Shown: in pieces, positions 52,147-59,677 of the stretch
Numbering within the stretch: the first letter of the stretch is position 1
How the letters are laid out: each line of letters begins with the position of its first letter
Assembly (NCBI GenBank): GCA_904420205.1
Contig: CAJFUN010000039.1
Span: 62,001 to 126,000 of the forward strand
Direction: 5' to 3'
From: Candidatus Parachristensenella avicola
Lineage (GTDB): Bacteria; Bacillota; Clostridia; Christensenellales; UMGS416
Length of the DNA stretch: 64,000 bases
Translations under genes and position numbers: made by a program
Notes under the pieces: model-generated
The model's input: the letters and a program-made list of their open reading frames with translations, nothing else
The model's database searches: none
What the model was told of the DNA's origin: nothing

Positions 52147-54339
52147 ATGGAACAGGCGCAGAATAAGGCCCTCTTTTGGCAGCGCTTTTTGGCCGGTTGG
52201 CAGCGGGCCAGCGGCGTACTTTTTCGGGCGCTGATCGCGTTTATAGCGGCGCTTTTGGTCTATGCCATGATGATTGAGACGGTCATCACCCCCCAGCGGC
52301 ACACAGTAGAAAAGGGCATGGTGGCCACGGAAGATATTTATGCGCCCCGCACAGTGGAGGATACTGCCAAGACCGAGGCGGCTCGGGAAGCTGCTCGGGA
52401 GGCGGTAGGCATGAGCTATTCAGAGGATACCTCCGTTACCCAGAGCGTGATGAGCGCTATGAACACCTGCTTCGACCAAATGCAGCAGGTTCGGGCTTTG
52501 GGCGAGCAGGAGCGTTCCCGCATGATGCAGCAAGCCTCACTTCCCGGCGGCGCTACCGCCAGCATGGAATATTCCGCCGAATTTCTCGCCACTTGCAACG
52601 AAACCATCCAGGGCGTCTCCCTTTCCAACCAATCGCTGACCGCCCTGCTGGATATGCGGCAGGAGGATTTTGACACCATGCGCGAGGTGACGCTTCAGCA
52701 GGTCAATACCGCGCTGGAAAACGGCATCAAGCAGGATCAGCTTAACGAACAGCTTGTCTTTATTGGGCGCGCCCTGCGAAGCGAAGAATGGGGCCTGATT
52801 GAGGATGCCCAGCGCATTGCTGTTGAAGTGGTGGGGGCGCTGGTGCAGCCCAACTTTATTTATGATGAGGAGGCCACAGAAAACGCCAAGCAGCAGGCTG
52901 CCGACAAGGTAGCGCCTGTTATGATTATGAGCGGCCAATCCATTGTGCGAAAAGGCGACGTGATCTCCGACGCCCAATATGATATGCTCAGCGCCTTGGG
53001 CATTCTGGAGGAAGAGCGCAACGACGCTCCCCTGTACTGGGGTATTGCGCTGCTTATTGTCATCGTCTTTGCGGTAGGCGGCATGTATCTTGTGCTGTTT
53101 GAACGGCCCTTATGGGATGATCTTCCCCGGTATGCCCTGCTTGTCATGGTAGCGGTGCTATCCGTGGCCCTGTGCTGGCTGGGGCGAAAAGTGTCTTACC
53201 AACTGATGCCCATGGCCGTAGCGGCTACGCTTTACGCCATGCTGCTAAACCGCAGGGTCGCCTACGTGATGAACGCGCTTCTGGCCATCTTCGCCGGCAT
53301 GCTTGCCGGGGAAGCGGGCGTTCCCCTCTCGGCCAACGCCCTGCCCGTCATCGCGGCCACGCTGCTCTCTGGCACCCTATCCATCAATATGATGACCACC
53401 AGCGCCCAGCGGGGTACGGTTATGCTCTGCGGCGCGGCGGTATCGGCCGTTTGCCTGGCCGTCTTCGGCCTTTGCCAGATGATGGGCATGGAAATCATGG
53501 ATTTTGTGCAGAATCGGCTGCTGGCTACCGCGCTGTATTGCCTGGGGAACGGACTGGGTTCGGCCATCATCGTATTGGGCTCCTTCCCCCTGTGGGAGGG
53601 TCTTTTCCGGCTCGTCACCCCCATGAAGCTTCTGGAGCTGACCAACCCCAATCAGCCGCTGCTGCGTCAGCTGCTGCTGGAAGCACCGGGCACTTACCAT
53701 CATTCGGTGGTAGTCGGTAACCTGGCCGAATCCGCCGCCGAAGAGGTGGGGGCCAATCCCATGCTGGCCCGCTGCGGCGCACTGTATCATGATATCGGGA
53801 AGCTGCGCCGGCCCAATTTTTTCAAGGAAAACCAAGTGGGCATGGAAAACCCCCACGACCAGATTGACGCCGCGCTTTCGGCCCGCATCCTCGTTAGCCA
53901 TGTGCTGGACGGCCAAGAGCTGGCCCGTAAATTCCGCCTGCCTAAGGAGGTTATCAATATTATCGCCAGCCACCACGGCGACACGCTGACCGCTTACTTC
54001 TTTGTAAAAGCGCAGAAGGAAGCCGAAGATCCCGCTACGGTGAACGAAGCCGATTTCCGCTATCCGGGACCCGTCCCCGCTACTAAAGAGGAGGCGATCA
54101 TCATGCTGGCTGATTCCGTAGAGGCGGCGGTACGCTCCATGCCCAAGCATACGCCCCAGAGCATGGAGGAAATGGTACGCCGCATCATCAAAGGCAAACG
54201 CGAGGATGGCCAGTTGGATTACTGCGACCTGACCTTCGGCCAGTTGGAAGATATCACCCAGGTCTTCCTGTCGGTCCTCAGCGGCATCTATCATGAACGG
54301 ATCCAGTATCCGCCCATGGAAAAGGAGCAAAAGGCATGA
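52147..54339 (+). CDS. pgpH: Membrane HD-domain phosphodiesterase (PgpH/YqfF), c-di-AMP hydrolase family
   Basis: About 730 residues. An N-terminal helix (about 20-40) is followed by a large extracellular 7TMR-HDED domain (to about 295), seven membrane helices (about 300-500) and a cytoplasmic HD domain. The metal site is visible as YHHSVVVGNLAE, ARCGALYHDIGK (H548, D549) and IIASHHGD. In Listeria and Bacillus, PgpH cleaves the second messenger cyclic di-AMP. Start ATG 52147 lies after GGAAGGA; ATG 52129 is an alternative. The next gene overlaps by four bases. Confidence 0.92.
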   Translation: MEQAQNKALFWQRFLAGWQRASGVLFRALIAFIAALLVYAMMIETVITPQRHTVEKGMVATEDIYAPRTVEDTAKTEAAREAAREAVGMSYSEDTSVTQSVMSAMNTCFDQMQQVRALGEQERSRMMQQASLPGGATASMEYSAEFLATCNETIQGVSLSNQSLTALLDMRQEDFDTMREVTLQQVNTALENGIKQDQLNEQLVFIGRALRSEEWGLIEDAQRIAVEVVGALVQPNFIYDEEATENAKQQAADKVAPVMIMSGQSIVRKGDVISDAQYDMLSALGILEEERNDAPLYWGIALLIVIVFAVGGMYLVLFERPLWDDLPRYALLVMVAVLSVALCWLGRKVSYQLMPMAVAATLYAMLLNRRVAYVMNALLAIFAGMLAGEAGVPLSANALPVIAATLLSGTLSINMMTTSAQRGTVMLCGAAVSAVCLAVFGLCQMMGMEIMDFVQNRLLATALYCLGNGLGSAIIVLGSFPLWEGLFRLVTPMKLLELTNPNQPLLRQLLLEAPGTYHHSVVVGNLAESAAEEVGANPMLARCGALYHDIGKLRRPNFFKENQVGMENPHDQIDAALSARILVSHVLDGQELARKFRLPKEVINIIASHHGDTLTAYFFVKAQKEAEDPATVNEADFRYPGPVPATKEEAIIMLADSVEAAVRSMPKHTPQSMEEMVRRIIKGKREDGQLDYCDLTFGQLEDITQVFLSVLSGIYHERIQYPPMEKEQKA

Positions 54340-55103
54340 CCATTATGATTAACAACGAGCAGCAGGCCTTTCCCGTGGACGAGGCATTGCTTGAGCGGGC
54401 GGTGAAGACGGTTCTATCCTTGCACGGCGGCGTCGCCGACGCCCAGGTCGGCGTGACGCTGGTAGACGATGATGCCATCCGCCAGCTCAATCAGCGCTTC
54501 CGAGGGATTGACCGGCCTACCGATGTGCTTTCCTTTCCCATGATCGATTATGGCGACGGATATGAGCAGGGCGCTGATCCCTGGGAGGAAGACGCATCCT
54601 TGCAGTTGGAAAAGGATCCGCTGACCGGGGAGGTCATGCTGGGCGATCTTGTCATCTCTATGCCTACGGCCGATCGTCAGGCCCGTCAATTTGGCCATAG
54701 CCCGGCCCGGGAACTAGCTTATCTGACCGTGCACGGCATGCTGCACCTGCTGGGCTATGATCATGAGACCGACGAAGACAAGGCGCTGATGCGCTCCCTG
54801 GAAGAAAAGACGCTGCTGGCCCTGGGGCTGCCCCGGACGGCGCTGGTCACCGAAGGCGCGTTGGCTGAACTCACCCGCGGAGCGGACGATGCCGCTTCAC
54901 CCCACGGCGCGGCGGTGCTGGGCAATGACGGCACGCTCTATGTATCCTCGGGAGCGGATGGCGCCGCCGCCCTGCAGGGCGCGCTGGCCAAGCTGCCCGC
55001 TGGCATAAAGCCCTTAGCTTGCGCCTGCACCGAGTTGCCTCCCAGTCCACCCCCCTGTCCCTTGTACGGCCGCCGGGATGGCGGCTGGTATCTTCAATCC
55101 TGA
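54336..55103 (+). CDS. ybeY: Endoribonuclease YbeY with unusual C-terminal extension
   Basis: 255 residues; the family is usually about 150-170. The core (1-167) has the zinc/RNase signature HGMLHLLGYDHE with H133, H137 and H143, and DVLSFPM. YbeY acts in 16S rRNA maturation and ribosome quality control, with PhoH and Era as partners. About 88 residues follow (from LVTEGALAELT), with GAAVLGNDGTLY and a Pro/Cys end (PLACACTELPPSPPPCPLYGRR). In many Firmicutes cdd lies near this gene, and the extension is faintly like a degenerate cytidine deaminase without the CAE motif. The fusion is intact, with no frameshift visible. Confidence 0.9.
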   Translation: MTIMINNEQQAFPVDEALLERAVKTVLSLHGGVADAQVGVTLVDDDAIRQLNQRFRGIDRPTDVLSFPMIDYGDGYEQGADPWEEDASLQLEKDPLTGEVMLGDLVISMPTADRQARQFGHSPARELAYLTVHGMLHLLGYDHETDEDKALMRSLEEKTLLALGLPRTALVTEGALAELTRGADDAASPHGAAVLGNDGTLYVSSGADGAAALQGALAKLPAGIKPLACACTELPPSPPPCPLYGRRDGGWYLQS

Positions 55104-55127
55104 TAGCCTTCCTCAAAGGAGAATAAT

Positions 55128-56033
55128 ATGCAACAAGAGTATAAATCCGGCTTTGTTACGCTGATTGGCCGAAGCAATGTGGGCAAGTCCACGCTGGTCA
55201 ACGCCATGGTTGGCGAAAAGGTAGCCATCGTATCGGACCGGCCCCAAACCACCCGCAACCAGATCCGGGGCGTGTTACACCGCCCTGATTACCAAATCGT
55301 TTTCATCGATACGCCCGGCCTGCACCGGCCCCACAACCGTCTGGGGCAGTTTATGGTCCGTTCCGCCGGCGCAGCCCTGGAGGACGTAGACGTGGCGCTG
55401 GCGGTCATGGACGCCTCGGTACCCGTGGGCGGAGGCGACCGGGCTGTGATGGATCGGCTCGCCACGCTGAAACACACGCCGGTCATTCTAGTGCTTAACA
55501 AGATTGACCTCGTGCCCAAAACCTCGCTGCTTAAGACCATGGATCTTTTCCGGGAATACGATTTTATCACGGAAATCGTGCCCATTTCAGCCCGTACCTT
55601 TGAAGGCGTTGATCTACTGGAGCAGCTGATTGCGGCCCAGCTGAAGCCCGGGCCGCGCTACTTCTCTGAGGAAATGTACACCGACCAGCCCGAGCGGGTC
55701 ATCGTAGCGGAAATTATCCGGGAAAAGGCCCTCTCGCTGCTGCGCGACGAGATTCCTCACGGCATCGGCGTGGAGGTGGTGCAGATGAAAAAGCGCGATG
55801 AAAGCGAGCTCGTCGATATTCATGCCGACATCATCGTGGAGCGGGAAAATCATAAGGGGATCGTCGTCGGCAAAAGGGGCGATATGCTCAAAAAGATCGG
55901 TACCCGGGCCCGCGCCGACATGGAAGCGCTGCTGGGCAGTCCCATCAACCTACAGCTCTGGGTCAAGGCACGCGACAACTGGAGGGATTCGGCCAACGTC
56001 CTGCGTGACTTGGGATACGATGACCGGCAATAG
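55128..56033 (+). CDS. era: GTPase Era
   Basis: Essential ribosome-assembly GTPase of 301 residues that binds the 3' end of 16S rRNA. G1 is GRSNVGKS (residues 14-21), G3 DTPGLHRP, G4 NKID, G5 ISA; the C-terminal KH domain contains VVGKRGDMLKKIGTRARADMEALLG, the RNA-binding helix-turn. Length is normal. It closes the pgpH-ybeY-era unit and is followed by a terminator. RBS AAAGGAG. Confidence 0.97.
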   Translation: MQQEYKSGFVTLIGRSNVGKSTLVNAMVGEKVAIVSDRPQTTRNQIRGVLHRPDYQIVFIDTPGLHRPHNRLGQFMVRSAGAALEDVDVALAVMDASVPVGGGDRAVMDRLATLKHTPVILVLNKIDLVPKTSLLKTMDLFREYDFITEIVPISARTFEGVDLLEQLIAAQLKPGPRYFSEEMYTDQPERVIVAEIIREKALSLLRDEIPHGIGVEVVQMKKRDESELVDIHADIIVERENHKGIVVGKRGDMLKKIGTRARADMEALLGSPINLQLWVKARDNWRDSANVLRDLGYDDRQ

Positions 56034-56047
56034 CAAAGTTGAGGACA

Positions 56048-56077
56048 AGCGTCCGGAATATTCCGGCGCTTTTTTTG
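56048..56077 (+). terminator. Terminator after era
   Basis: Stem with CCGG arms (AGCGTCCGGAAT / ATTCCGGCGCT, one bulge) followed by eight T. Confidence 0.8.
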
Positions 56078-56331
56078 TTTTTGATCGACGCCTTGATTTT
56101 CCATGCCATCCCAATAAGGCTTTAAGGGCGCACCTGCCAGAGCAAATAAAGCTGCACAGGGATCATTTCTCCACCAGCGCCTTTTGCGCTACTTCTCAGG
56201 TAGCCGGCGGCTCTGTTATGTCCGCTAGGATCAGGGGAACGCATCGCCAACAAAAAAACGCTCGGACGCAACCATTCGCCGTTCTGTAGGGTATTATAGA
56301 TGAACGCCGGTGTAACGAAGGAGGAAGGGTC

Positions 56332-56802
56332 ATGAATCAACAGGAGCGCGCCTGCCTGGTAGAGCGCTGGGGCGATATGGTCTGGCGGCTGGCGCTAGCC
56401 CGTACGGGTAAGCTCCAAGATGCTGAGGACATCTTTCAAGAGGTATTTCTCCGCTTTTTCCGCCATGAGGATCAGCTGCGCACCGCCGAGCATCAGAAAG
56501 CCTGGCTGATCCGCTGCACCATTAACCGCGCTAAGAGCCTGACCGCCGCCCTCTGGCGGCGCAGGACCTTGCCCATGGAACTGGCTGCGCAGGTATCGAT
56601 CCCCGAGCCAGACCGGACTGTATACGCCGCCGTACTGTCCCTTCCTGCATCCTACCGTACGGTAATCCACCTGTATTATTTCGAGGGGCTGTCCGTATCT
56701 GAGATCGCCGCAGCCTGCGGCTGCGCTCCCGGGACGATCAAATCCCGGCTCAGCCGGGGCCGCGATCTACTGCGCGCATCCCTGAAGGAGGTAGACTTAT
56801 GA
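56332..56802 (+). CDS. ECF-type RNA polymerase sigma factor
   Basis: Sigma factor of 156 residues with only regions 2 and 4. Region 2 is DMVWRLALARTGKLQDAEDIFQEVFLRFF plus the DNA-melting part HQKAWLIRCTINRAKS; region 4 is LPASYRTVIHLYYFEGLSVSEIAAACGCAPGTIKSRLSRGRDLL. Such factors are usually held inactive by a membrane anti-sigma factor encoded next to them. The next gene overlaps as ATGA and encodes a membrane protein with an extracellular serpin domain, which therefore occupies the anti-sigma position. AAGGAGG precedes the start. I found no clear autoregulated -35/-10 in the 250 bases upstream. Confidence 0.93.
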   Translation: MNQQERACLVERWGDMVWRLALARTGKLQDAEDIFQEVFLRFFRHEDQLRTAEHQKAWLIRCTINRAKSLTAALWRRRTLPMELAAQVSIPEPDRTVYAAVLSLPASYRTVIHLYYFEGLSVSEIAAACGCAPGTIKSRLSRGRDLLRASLKEVDL

Positions 56803-58256
56803 ACCGCTATCGAAAGGCCACTGAACAGATCCATGCGCCCGAAGCGCTAAAGCAGCGGACGTTGGCCGCAAGCCAGTCCCTCCCTGTGCGGCGTCCGGCC
56901 TTAAAGGCGGCCTGCGCCGCGCTGCTGGCTGCCGCCGTTTTGGCGGTCGTATTGCTATGGCCCCAGGGCAGCCCCTCCCCCCTTACGGCCTTTGCCCTAG
57001 CTCAGCCTATTTATCCCCAAATGGCCCCCTATCCGGATGAAGAGGCCTATATTGACCAGGAAACCGGCGAATACCTTGCTGGCTACGAGGAGGTATGCGA
57101 TGCCTGGTGGCGTGACGTACAGCATCAGCGCAGTCAGTCTCAAGGCCATACGCAGGGCATGGCGGACTTCTTTTCCGCTACCGCCCGCCAATTCCTTGCC
57201 AAATCTGAAACGGAGAACCTTGCTTATTCCCCCCTAAATCTGTATATTGCCCTTGGCATGCTGGCGGAGTTGACCGGAGGCGAAAGCCGGCAGCAGGTGC
57301 TGTCGCTGCTGGGTGTAGCCGATATGGAGGCGCTGCGCACCCAGGCATCGGCCCTTTGGAACGGCGCCTACCGGGATGACGGAGCGGTTGCCAGCGTTCT
57401 GGCCAGCTCCCTGTGGCTGGATCAGGATGTGCCCTTCCGCCAAGAAACGCTGGACACCCTGGCGCGGTACTACTATGCTTCCGTTTATCAGGGCAAGATG
57501 GGCTCCGACGCCTTCAACGACGCCTTTCAAAGCTGGCTTGACGAACAGACCGGCGGCCTGCTAAAGGAGCAGGCCGCGGCGCTCCGGCTTGATGCGGGGA
57601 CGGTCATGGCCCTGGCTACCACCGTATACTTCCGGGCCAAGTGGAGCAGCGAGTTTGACCCCTCCATGACCGAGCCGGGCCCTTTCCACGGCGCATCCGG
57701 AAACCAAACGGTAGATTACATGCGGCAGTCCTCCATAAACACCTATTACTGGGGGGAAGGATTCTCCGCCGTAGCCCAACAGCTGGAAAATGGCGGGGCA
57801 ATGTGGTTTGTCCTGCCCGACGAAGGCACGGACGTCGCATCGCTGCTTCAGGATGACGAGGCTATGACCTTTCTCACATCCGGCCAAAACAACTGGTCAA
57901 ATCAGAAGTCCACGCTGGTTAATCTGGTGGTGCCGAAGTTCGATATCAGCGCTCAGCTCACACTCCGGGAGGATCTAGAGGCGCTGGGCATCACCGACGT
58001 ATTCCGGCCCGACGTCTCCGATTTTAGCCCCATGACCGGCGCGATGGACGGGATATTCCTCTCTCAGGCCCAGCAGGGCATCCGCGTATCCATTGACGAA
58101 GAAGGCTGTGCAGCAGCAGCCTATACGGTGATGATGATGGCCGGAGCCGCTATGCCCCAGGATGAAGTGGACTTTATCCTTAACCGCCCCTTCCTGTTCG
58201 CCGTCACCGGGGCTGACGGCATGATCCTTTTCATGGGCGTGGTGAACCAACCCTGA
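56799..58256 (+). CDS. Membrane-anchored serpin, putative anti-sigma / protease sensor
   Basis: 485 residues. Residues 1-33 are short, basic and likely cytoplasmic (RKATEQIHAPEALKQRTL); a membrane helix lies at about 34-54; a linker to about 115; then a full serpin domain (about 120-485: ENLAYSPLNLYIALGMLAELTGG, ATTVYFRAKW, VPKFDI, NRPFLFAV). The reactive loop hinge EEGCAAAAYT (434-443) has the small residues needed for loop insertion, so it looks inhibitory. By standard spacing P1-P1' falls near A450-A451, suggesting elastase-like targets. The N-terminus and the ATGA overlap with the sigma gene point to an anti-sigma role, which is inference. No zinc anti-sigma motif is seen. Confidence 0.85.
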   Translation: MNRYRKATEQIHAPEALKQRTLAASQSLPVRRPALKAACAALLAAAVLAVVLLWPQGSPSPLTAFALAQPIYPQMAPYPDEEAYIDQETGEYLAGYEEVCDAWWRDVQHQRSQSQGHTQGMADFFSATARQFLAKSETENLAYSPLNLYIALGMLAELTGGESRQQVLSLLGVADMEALRTQASALWNGAYRDDGAVASVLASSLWLDQDVPFRQETLDTLARYYYASVYQGKMGSDAFNDAFQSWLDEQTGGLLKEQAAALRLDAGTVMALATTVYFRAKWSSEFDPSMTEPGPFHGASGNQTVDYMRQSSINTYYWGEGFSAVAQQLENGGAMWFVLPDEGTDVASLLQDDEAMTFLTSGQNNWSNQKSTLVNLVVPKFDISAQLTLREDLEALGITDVFRPDVSDFSPMTGAMDGIFLSQAQQGIRVSIDEEGCAAAAYTVMMMAGAAMPQDEVDFILNRPFLFAVTGADGMILFMGVVNQP

Positions 58257-58309
58257 AACGGCCCGAAAACCAAGATAAGGGAAAAGTGCGTCACGCTTAT
58301 CGGCCGATG

Positions 58310-58335
58310 GGCCGCCTCAGTAGGCGGCCTTTTTT
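58310..58335 (+). terminator. Terminator of the sigma-serpin operon
   Basis: Stem GGCCGCCT / AGGCGGCC with a four-base loop, followed by six T. Confidence 0.85.
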
Positions 58336-58382
58336 GCATTCGCTTCGCCTTCTTTTCCAGCCTTTATCCTCTTCTGAAAACC

Positions 58383-58411
58383 TTGGCGGAGATTTTCCCC
58401 TATGGTATAAT
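58383..58411 (+). promoter_or_regulatory. Promoter of the ceramidase-like / GH36 operon
   Basis: TTGGCG, 17-base spacer, perfect TATAAT, about 90 bases before the first start codon. Confidence 0.6.
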
Positions 58412-58500
58412 GGCACAAGGATCACCCCCGCCGCCGGGAGCCTGACGCGCGTTTTTCTGTGCCCGGCGCAGGAGGGAATTGCCCTGGGGAGGTGTTACTC

Positions 58501-59655
58501 ATGCAAATTGCCACCACAAAGGTCTGCCTCAATCCGCAGGCCCCGATTAAGGCCATCGGCTATGCCCAGCAGACTCAGCCCATGGAGCGAATACGGGATT
58601 TTCTTTATGGGCGTATCCTTTTGCTGCGGCAGGGGGACGAGGCGTTTGTCCTGTGTGCGTTGGATCTGTGCTATAGCCCGCGCAGCCTGCAGTGTCAGCT
58701 ACAGCAGACCCTTGAAACCCGCTGGGGTGCCGCCGTCCATGTGATCATCAGCTGCACCCACACCCATTTCGGGCCCGATATCCATGACGAGGCCTATCAA
58801 ACGCTGGTCCTCCGGCAGCTTGCCGACGCCATCCTTGCCATGAAGCCCCGAACGGCGCAACTCACCTGCGGCTATGCCTGGGAGCCCTACCGCCAGGTGG
58901 GCGACAGCCGCATCAGCCACTGGCAAACGGATCAGGTGCTGGCTCATACGCTCTGCTTCTATGAAGGTCCGGCGCGGGTCGCTTCGCTGTGCATCTACAA
59001 CTGCCATCCCACGGTGCTGGGCGGCGACACACCCTTTTTCACCGGCGAATATCCGGGCGTAGCCCTACGGGCGCTGGAGTCACGCCACAGCGGTGAATTT
59101 TTCGCCTTTTTGCAGGGCGCGGCCGGCGATGTGAGCACCCGCTTCACCCGCCGGGCGCAGACCGAGCAAGAGATGGAGGCCTTCGGCCTAAAAATGGCGG
59201 ATGAGTTTGACCGTCTATTGGCGCAATCCTCCCCGGTTCATCCCCTGACCCTCGCCTATCGGGAGCGGCTGGTTAAGCTCTCCCACAGCCTGAAAAATCC
59301 GGATCGCCTCGTTATCCCTGACTACTATAGCCCCCGGGAGCGGGAGGTGCTGGAATATGGCATCGCGTTTTCCAAACAAAATCTCGCTCATCCGGAGACA
59401 TTGCAGGCCGACGCCCGGATCGATACCCTTTGCTTAGGCCCCTATCGCCTCGTCTTCTGTGAAAATGAGCTATTCAGCGAGTACAACCGGGCCCTGGACC
59501 CACAGCGGGCGGCCTTGGTATGCTATGCCCAGGGCCAGGGGCCTTACATCGCCGGCCCTTCCTTTGATGGAATGACCTACGAAACGTTGCAGGATACCCT
59601 CAGTGATGCCAGCCGCCAGGCGCTTCTGGCTGCGATCGCGGAGGCCGGAAAATAA
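58501..59655 (+). CDS. Neutral/alkaline ceramidase-like protein
   Basis: About 384 residues. SCTHTHFGPD matches the zinc-binding THTH block of neutral ceramidases, YNCHPTVLGGDTPFFTGEYPG and FLQGAAGDVSTR follow as in that family. The protein covers only the N-terminal catalytic domain; classic ceramidases have about 650-700 residues. There is no signal peptide, so ceramide itself may not be the substrate. Bacterial proteins with this domain occur near glycosidase genes and their activity is mostly unknown. Start ATG 58501 has GGGGAGG upstream. The GH36 gene follows after 22 bases. Confidence 0.8.
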   Translation: MQIATTKVCLNPQAPIKAIGYAQQTQPMERIRDFLYGRILLLRQGDEAFVLCALDLCYSPRSLQCQLQQTLETRWGAAVHVIISCTHTHFGPDIHDEAYQTLVLRQLADAILAMKPRTAQLTCGYAWEPYRQVGDSRISHWQTDQVLAHTLCFYEGPARVASLCIYNCHPTVLGGDTPFFTGEYPGVALRALESRHSGEFFAFLQGAAGDVSTRFTRRAQTEQEMEAFGLKMADEFDRLLAQSSPVHPLTLAYRERLVKLSHSLKNPDRLVIPDYYSPREREVLEYGIAFSKQNLAHPETLQADARIDTLCLGPYRLVFCENELFSEYNRALDPQRAALVCYAQGQGPYIAGPSFDGMTYETLQDTLSDASRQALLAAIAEAGK

Positions 59656-59677
59656 ACGACGCGGAAAGGAGCCCCGC

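Noticed and set aside
55798..56289. Frame of 163 codons overlapping the end of era
   Set aside because: Out-of-frame reading of era continuing through its terminator; no start signal.
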